A stretch of DNA of 64,000 bases from Aliivibrio finisterrensis. Lineage in GTDB: Bacteria > Pseudomonadota > Gammaproteobacteria > Enterobacterales > Vibrionaceae. Positions 59,974 to 64,000 of this stretch are shown piece after piece. Every line of letters starts with the position of its first letter. Positions within the stretch are counted from its first letter, which is position 1. The notes beneath the pieces were generated by a model, which saw nothing but the letters and a program-made list of their open reading frames with translations, had not been told where the DNA came from and ran no database searches. Both the position numbers and the translations under genes were made by a program. The stretch spans positions 1-64,000 of the forward strand of contig NZ_WBVP01000016.1 in the NCBI RefSeq assembly GCF_008933155.1. The letters run 5' to 3'.

Positions 59974-60133
59974 CCCAAAAATGAAGAAAAATGATGAAAA
60001 GATCGCCGACGTGCTCATGAAGCTATAAGGAGATAATTTTCGACTGTATTGCTAACCCCATTTTAGTGTATTATTTAGTTAATCACTTATTATAATTAAG
60101 CCTGATTTAGGCCCTAACCTTGCTGGAAGAATA

Positions 60134-61105
60134 ATGGATTTTAAAGCTATTCAAGCCCTAACGGCTGATGACATGGCAATCGTCAATGAGACCATCTTAG
60201 CTCAACTCAACTCAGATGTTGCGTTAATCAACCAACTTGGTTTTTACATTGTTAGCGGCGGTGGAAAACGCCTACGCCCAGTTCTTGCCATTTTATCAGC
60301 TAAAGCTCTTGGATATGAAGGCAAAGACCACACAATGGCAGCCGCTTTTATTGAATTTATTCACACTGCAACATTACTTCATGATGACGTTGTCGATGAA
60401 TCAGATATGCGTCGTGGTAAAGCGACGGCTAATGCTGAATTTGGTAATGCCGCAAGTGTACTCGTTGGCGATTTTATTTACACTCGCTCATTCCAAATGA
60501 TGACAAGCTTAGGATCCATTAAGATCCTTAGTTTAATGAGTGAAGCTGTAAATGTGATCGCTGAAGGCGAAGTTCTTCAATTAATGAACTGCAACGATCC
60601 TAATACGACCGAAGAAAGTTACATGCAAGTAATCTATTCTAAAACTGCTCGCTTATTTGAAGCGGCGACTCAGATCGGCGCGATCCTAAATAACGCTCCA
60701 CAAGAGATCGAAACAGCACTTCAAAACTACGGTAAATATCTAGGCACGGCTTTTCAATTAATTGATGATGTCATGGATTACACTTCTGATGGTGAAGACA
60801 TGGGTAAAAACGTAGGGGATGATCTTGCAGAAGGAAAACCTACGTTACCATTACTACATGCAATGAAATATGGTAATGAAGAACAAGCAGCGATGATCCG
60901 TGAAGCAATAAAAAAAGGAAATGGGTTAGATAAACTAGAACCTATCCTAGCTTGTATGAAAGAAGTCGGTTCATTAGAGTACACAAAACAAAAAGCAGAT
61001 GAAGAAGCAGATAAAGCAATTGCAGAGTTAACTATATTACCCGAATCTAAATATAAAGAAGCATTAAAAGCGTTAGCGCACTTAGCCGTTAAACGCAGTA
61101 AATAA
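60134..61105 (+). CDS. ispB: Octaprenyl diphosphate synthase IspB
   Basis: IspB makes the octaprenyl chain of ubiquinone and menaquinone. The 323-residue prenyltransferase has the two aspartate-rich motifs DDVVD (84-88, in LLHDDVVDESDMRRG) and DDVMD (211-215, in QLIDDVMDYT), with GKRLRP upstream. It is divergent from rplU, as in E. coli, and ends at a shared terminator with mdh. Confidence 0.96.
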   Translation: MDFKAIQALTADDMAIVNETILAQLNSDVALINQLGFYIVSGGGKRLRPVLAILSAKALGYEGKDHTMAAAFIEFIHTATLLHDDVVDESDMRRGKATANAEFGNAASVLVGDFIYTRSFQMMTSLGSIKILSLMSEAVNVIAEGEVLQLMNCNDPNTTEESYMQVIYSKTARLFEAATQIGAILNNAPQEIETALQNYGKYLGTAFQLIDDVMDYTSDGEDMGKNVGDDLAEGKPTLPLLHAMKYGNEEQAAMIREAIKKGNGLDKLEPILACMKEVGSLEYTKQKADEEADKAIAELTILPESKYKEALKALAHLAVKRSK

Positions 61106-61133
61106 CACTTTACGCTTAAAAATAAGAAAATAA

Positions 61134-61165
61134 AAAAGGCAGATAAATAACTATCTGCCTTTTCT
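61134..61165. terminator. Bidirectional terminator between ispB and mdh
   Basis: Arms AAAAGGCAGATA and TATCTGCCTTTT with a 6-base loop lie between the convergent genes, with A and T runs on each side. Confidence 0.85.
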
Positions 61166-61187
61166 CTTTTAATAACTCTAATTGGTA

Positions 61188-62123
61188 TTATTTAACGAAC
61201 TCTTCACCAATTTTAATATCTGCTTGTAGCGTTTCTAGCATACTATCAAGCGCTTCTTGTTCAAATGCGCTCAACTCACCATAAGACTGAATCTCTTCAA
61301 CCCCATTTTTACCAAGTAAAATTGGTTGCGCAAAGAAACGAGCATGCTCATCATTACCTTCAACATACGCACATTCAACAACACCTTTCTCACCACTAAG
61401 CGCCTTAACTAGTGATAAACCAAAACGACATGCCGCTTGACCCATTGAAAGCGTTGCAGAACCACCACCCGCTTTTGCTTCTACTACTTCAGTGCCGGCA
61501 TTCTGAATACGTGGAGTTAAGGCAGCAACTTCTTCAGCAGTAAACTCAACACCCTCAACTTGAGAAAGAAGAGGTAAGATAGTAACACCAGAGTGACCAC
61601 CAATTACTGGCACACGGATCTCGCCTGGATCTTTATCTTTCAACTCAGCCACAAATGTTTCAGAGCGGATCACATCCAATGTCGTAACACCAAATAGCTT
61701 ATTCTTATCGTATACACCCGCTTTCTTTAATACTTCAGCGGCAATTGCTACTGTTGTATTTACCGGATTAGTAATAATGCCTATACATGCATTTGGGCAA
61801 GTCACTGCAATTTTTTCAGCTAATGACTTAACAATACCGGCATTAATATTGAAAAGATCTGAACGATCCATTCCTGGCTTACGAGCAACGCCCGCAGAAA
61901 TTAAAACCACATCTGCATTATCAAGAGCTGGTGTTGGATCTTCACCACAGTAACCTTTAATAGAAACGGGTGTTGGAATATGGCTAAGATCCGCAGCAAC
62001 ACCAGGTGTTACAGGAGCAATATCATAAAGAGCAAGATCAGATCCTGCTGGTAATCGATTCTTAAGAAGTAATGCTAACGCTTGTCCGATGCCTCCTGCG
62101 GCGCCAATAACAGCAACTTTCAT
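61188..62123 (-). CDS. mdh: Malate dehydrogenase Mdh
   Basis: Mdh oxidises malate to oxaloacetate in the citric acid cycle. The 311-residue NAD enzyme has [15 protein letters not shown] at the N-terminus, [17 protein letters not shown], the substrate-binding Arg residues of the family and the catalytic His in [14 protein letters not shown]. Length is that of the E. coli protein (312). It is divergent from argR. Confidence 0.97.
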   Translation of the reverse strand: MKVAVIGAAGGIGQALALLLKNRLPAGSDLALYDIAPVTPGVAADLSHIPTPVSIKGYCGEDPTPALDNADVVLISAGVARKPGMDRSDLFNINAGIVKSLAEKIAVTCPNACIGIITNPVNTTVAIAAEVLKKAGVYDKNKLFGVTTLDVIRSETFVAELKDKDPGEIRVPVIGGHSGVTILPLLSQVEGVEFTAEEVAALTPRIQNAGTEVVEAKAGGGSATLSMGQAACRFGLSLVKALSGEKGVVECAYVEGNDEHARFFAQPILLGKNGVEEIQSYGELSAFEQEALDSMLETLQADIKIGEEFVK

Positions 62124-62437
62124 GTTCGTTCTCCTTGAGTGGTAGAGGTATATTTTTATTATTAATTTACTTTCAAACTGAAAGTGACGTTATAGCAAGC
62201 TCAAATTAAATTCAATGCTATTTGCTTCGCTTTGCGACCTTACGCAATGACATGCCATTCGTGCTACAAATTCATCACTATTTTACTCCGACCTCACAAC
62301 CATTCCTTCGAATTCACCAACAGAATAAAGGTCTATTGATAAAAAGTAACTAATCACAGAAATACGATTTTGATTTGGTTATAGATAAATAATTATGCGA
62401 GAATAGTAGGAATTATTGCAAAAAGAATCAATACAGT
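62124..62437. promoter_or_regulatory. Divergent regulatory region of mdh and argR
   Basis: This 314-bp gap between divergent genes contains a 17-bp inverted repeat (62169-62185) near mdh and AT-rich stretches before argR. I looked for ARG boxes and found only loose half-sites (for example around TAAATAATTATGC), not enough to claim autoregulation. No small ORF or RNA gene is evident. Confidence 0.5.
62169..62185. promoter_or_regulatory. Inverted repeat upstream of mdh
   Basis: ACTTTCA and TGAAAGT arms flank AAC, a perfect 7-bp dyad with 3-base spacer about 46 bp upstream of the mdh start. It could be an operator. The protein is unknown. Confidence 0.35.
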
Positions 62438-62908
62438 ATGCGAAATAATGAAAAGCAAGAACGATTAGTTAAAGAATTTAAATCTATTCTTAAAGCGGAA
62501 CGATTTGGTTCGCAAGGTGAGATTGTCGATGCACTTCGTATTGCAGGTTTCGATAATATTAATCAATCCAAAATATCACGAATGCTAACCAAATTTGGCG
62601 CAGTTCGCACTCGCAATGCCAAAATGGAAATGGTGTATTGCCTACCAATTGAACTTGGCGTACCTACGGTTTCAAGCTCCCTTCGTGAACTTGTAATGGA
62701 TATTGATTATAACAGTGCACTTGTTGTTATTCACACAGGTCCAGGAGCAGCTCAACTTATTGCTCGCTTGTTAGACTCTTTAGGAAAAGCAGAAGGTATT
62801 TTAGGAGTAGTCGCTGGCGATGATACTATTTTTATCACTCCAACAAGAACGATTGATGTGACTGAATTATTTGATTCAGTGTGCGACTTATTTGAATACT
62901 CAGTGTAA
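62438..62908 (+). CDS. argR: Arginine repressor ArgR
   Basis: ArgR represses arginine biosynthesis genes when bound to arginine, acting as a hexamer. The 156-residue protein has the N-terminal winged helix ([26 protein letters not shown]) and the C-terminal arginine-binding oligomerisation domain with [19 protein letters not shown] and [13 protein letters not shown]. It is divergent from mdh, the same arrangement as in E. coli and Vibrio, and has its own terminator. Confidence 0.97.
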   Translation: MRNNEKQERLVKEFKSILKAERFGSQGEIVDALRIAGFDNINQSKISRMLTKFGAVRTRNAKMEMVYCLPIELGVPTVSSSLRELVMDIDYNSALVVIHTGPGAAQLIARLLDSLGKAEGILGVVAGDDTIFITPTRTIDVTELFDSVCDLFEYSV

Positions 62909-62933
62909 ACCTAAATAAATACCTCTCAATATC

Positions 62934-62966
62934 AGAGCATTTTATAAATCAATAAAGTGCTCTTAT
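62934..62966 (+). terminator. Terminator of argR
   Basis: AGAGCATTTTAT pairs with ATAAAGTGCTCT (one T-G pair) around AAATCA, followed by TTATT. The stem is long but the T-tail is weak. Confidence 0.6.
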
Positions 62967-63134
62967 TCATCATTCTACCAACTCCTCACAGTTCAAAATG
63001 TTATTAAACTGTTGCTAATTAGCCTATAACATCTATTGTTAGCCTTATTATTAGCTAGTTATTTCACACTTTTGATAGTTTTATTTAACATCATTTCAAA
63101 AACAACTCATTAATTTGTTATCATTTACTCTCCA

Positions 63135-63172
63135 TTTCCGTAATAGGAAACGAAAACACTTAATTAAAAGTG
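63135..63172. promoter_or_regulatory. Paired inverted repeats upstream of the TAXI gene
   Basis: Two adjacent dyads occur, TTTCC-GTAATA-GGAAA (63135-63150) and CACTT-AATTAA-AAGTG (63157-63172). Both have 5-bp arms and 6-base spacers and are 22 bp apart centre to centre, on about the same DNA face. They lie 80-117 bp before the start codon. Such a tandem may be an operator pair. The regulator is unknown. Confidence 0.35.
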
Positions 63173-63251
63173 AATAAATACTGATTTTTTATTTAATCTT
63201 GTTATTACAAGGTATGCAATTAAAAGTCATACAATAAAGGAAGGGAATAAC

Positions 63252-64000
63252 ATGGCACTAAGTAAAGCGATTAAAACCACAACTGTTGCAGCTGCAATGC
63301 TTGTAGCTGGTATGGGTACAGCAAGCGCTCAGGAATTTATCACAATAGGTACAGGTTCAGTGACCGGGGTTTACTACCCAACTGGCGGTGCTATTTGTAA
63401 ATTAGTGAATAAAGATCGTAAAGAACACAATGTTCGCTGCTCTGTTGAATCTACAGGCGGTTCAATCTACAACGTAAATACCATTCGCTCTGGTGAACTG
63501 GATTTTGGTATCGTTCAATCAGATTGGCAATTCCATGGTTATAACGGTACAAGCAAATTTGAAGATCAAGGCCCTTACAAGAAACTGCGTGCAATGTTCT
63601 CTCTTCATACAGAACCTTTTAACATCATCGCTCGTACAGACTCAGGCATAAACAACGTTGCTGACCTTGAAGGTAAACGTGTAAACATTGGTAATCCAGG
63701 CTCAGGTGACCGCGCAACTATGGGTGTTGTAATGGATGCGATGGGTTGGACCAACGATAGCTTTAAACTCGCTTCTGAACTAAAAGGGTCTGAGCGTTCA
63801 CAAGCACTTTGTGATAACAAAATTGATGCCTTCATCTACATGGTTGGACACCCAAATGGTTCAATCAAAGAAGCAACCACTTCTTGTGATGCAAAATTAG
63901 TATCAGCAACCGGCCCTAAAATCGATAAAATCGTTGCAGATAACCCTTACTATGCATATAGCACAGTACCAGCAGGTATGTACCGAGGCACTGAAGGTGA
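63252..64000 (+). CDS. TAXI-family TRAP transporter solute-binding protein (5' part)
   Basis: The reading frame runs off the right edge, giving about 249 residues. It has a signal peptide cleaved near residue 26 (GTASA-QE) and the TAXI (TRAP-associated extracytoplasmic immunogenic) fold with TIGTGSVTGVYYPTGGAICKLVN, STGGSIYNVNTIRSGELDFGIVQ and GNPGSGDRATM. Such proteins capture substrates (C4-dicarboxylates, glutamate and others are reported) for a fused TRAP permease, whose gene should follow outside the window. AAGGAAGGGAATAAC precedes the ATG. Confidence 0.9.
   Translation, partial: MALSKAIKTTTVAAAMLVAGMGTASAQEFITIGTGSVTGVYYPTGGAICKLVNKDRKEHNVRCSVESTGGSIYNVNTIRSGELDFGIVQSDWQFHGYNGTSKFEDQGPYKKLRAMFSLHTEPFNIIARTDSGINNVADLEGKRVNIGNPGSGDRATMGVVMDAMGWTNDSFKLASELKGSERSQALCDNKIDAFIYMVGHPNGSIKEATTSCDAKLVSATGPKIDKIVADNPYYAYSTVPAGMYRGTEG

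Larger units (their letters stand above)
62909..63251. promoter_or_regulatory. Intergenic region between argR and the TAXI protein gene
   Basis: This 343-bp AT-rich gap contains the argR terminator (62934-62963) and two short inverted repeats (63135-63150 and 63157-63172) upstream of the TAXI gene. The remainder shows no ORF or RNA. Confidence 0.6.

Noticed and set aside
62340-62437. ARG boxes for argR autoregulation
   Set aside because: Only loose half-matches to TNTGAATWWWWATTCANW were seen. No full palindrome could be supported by eye.

Overview
The window is a 64 kb piece of chromosome from a marine gammaproteobacterium of the family Vibrionaceae. Low GC content, Vibrio-type synteny (tamB-tamA-msrA-ytfK-ytfJ, the zinc-regulated zrg cluster, dnaB-alr-pgi, lptD-surA-pdxA-ksgA-apaH-folA, rplU-rpmA-obgE) and family-restricted proteins (TIGR03899, TIGR04219, ZrgA) all fit, and an Aliivibrio (Vibrio fischeri group) genome is the best guess. 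Almost all of it is core chromosome. I see no prophage, transposase, CRISPR array or tRNA.

Layout from left to right. Positions 1-522 hold the promoters and antitermination leader of a ribosomal RNA operon on the minus strand, whose 16S gene should lie just beyond the left edge. Then come tamB/tamA (outer-membrane assembly), msrA, ytfK and ytfJ, and a zinc-uptake cluster (7870-11322) behind a near-consensus Zur box. The repressor gene zur itself is at 29633. A TIGR03899 gene is followed by the sulfate-activation operon cysD-cysN-permease-cysC (12611-17365) and by cpdB. A second sulfur operon, cysJIH (22836-27161), completes assimilatory sulfate reduction. Between the two lie elaA, a DMT exporter, ytfB and fklB.

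From 27 to 42 kb there are a small unknown gene, an outer-membrane barrel, dusA, zur, a cheX-like gene, pgi, a BamA-like barrel, alr, dnaB, a DUF481 barrel and an RND efflux pair. The leucine operon leuABCD (42360-47125) has a recognisable leader peptide and attenuator. From 47 to 57 kb come a DUF547 gene, djlA, the lptD-surA-pdxA-ksgA-apaH operon (without apaG), folA and the yjjP/yjjB exporter. From 57.8 kb come rplU-rpmA-obgE, ispB, mdh, argR and the start of a TAXI-type TRAP solute-binding protein cut by the right edge.

The points most worth a second look are in the non-coding DNA. They are a 30-codon minus-strand ORF with a very strong Shine-Dalgarno sequence at 11364-11456, a family of 7-bp tandem repeats sharing several words at two distant loci (30565-30669 and 55630-55820), a 162-bp MITE-like palindromic element (30731-30892), a 22-bp-armed hairpin between rpmA and obgE, and a hairpin between leuA and leuB. 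I did not find a clearly new multi-gene system. All identifications come from reading sequence and translations without database searches.
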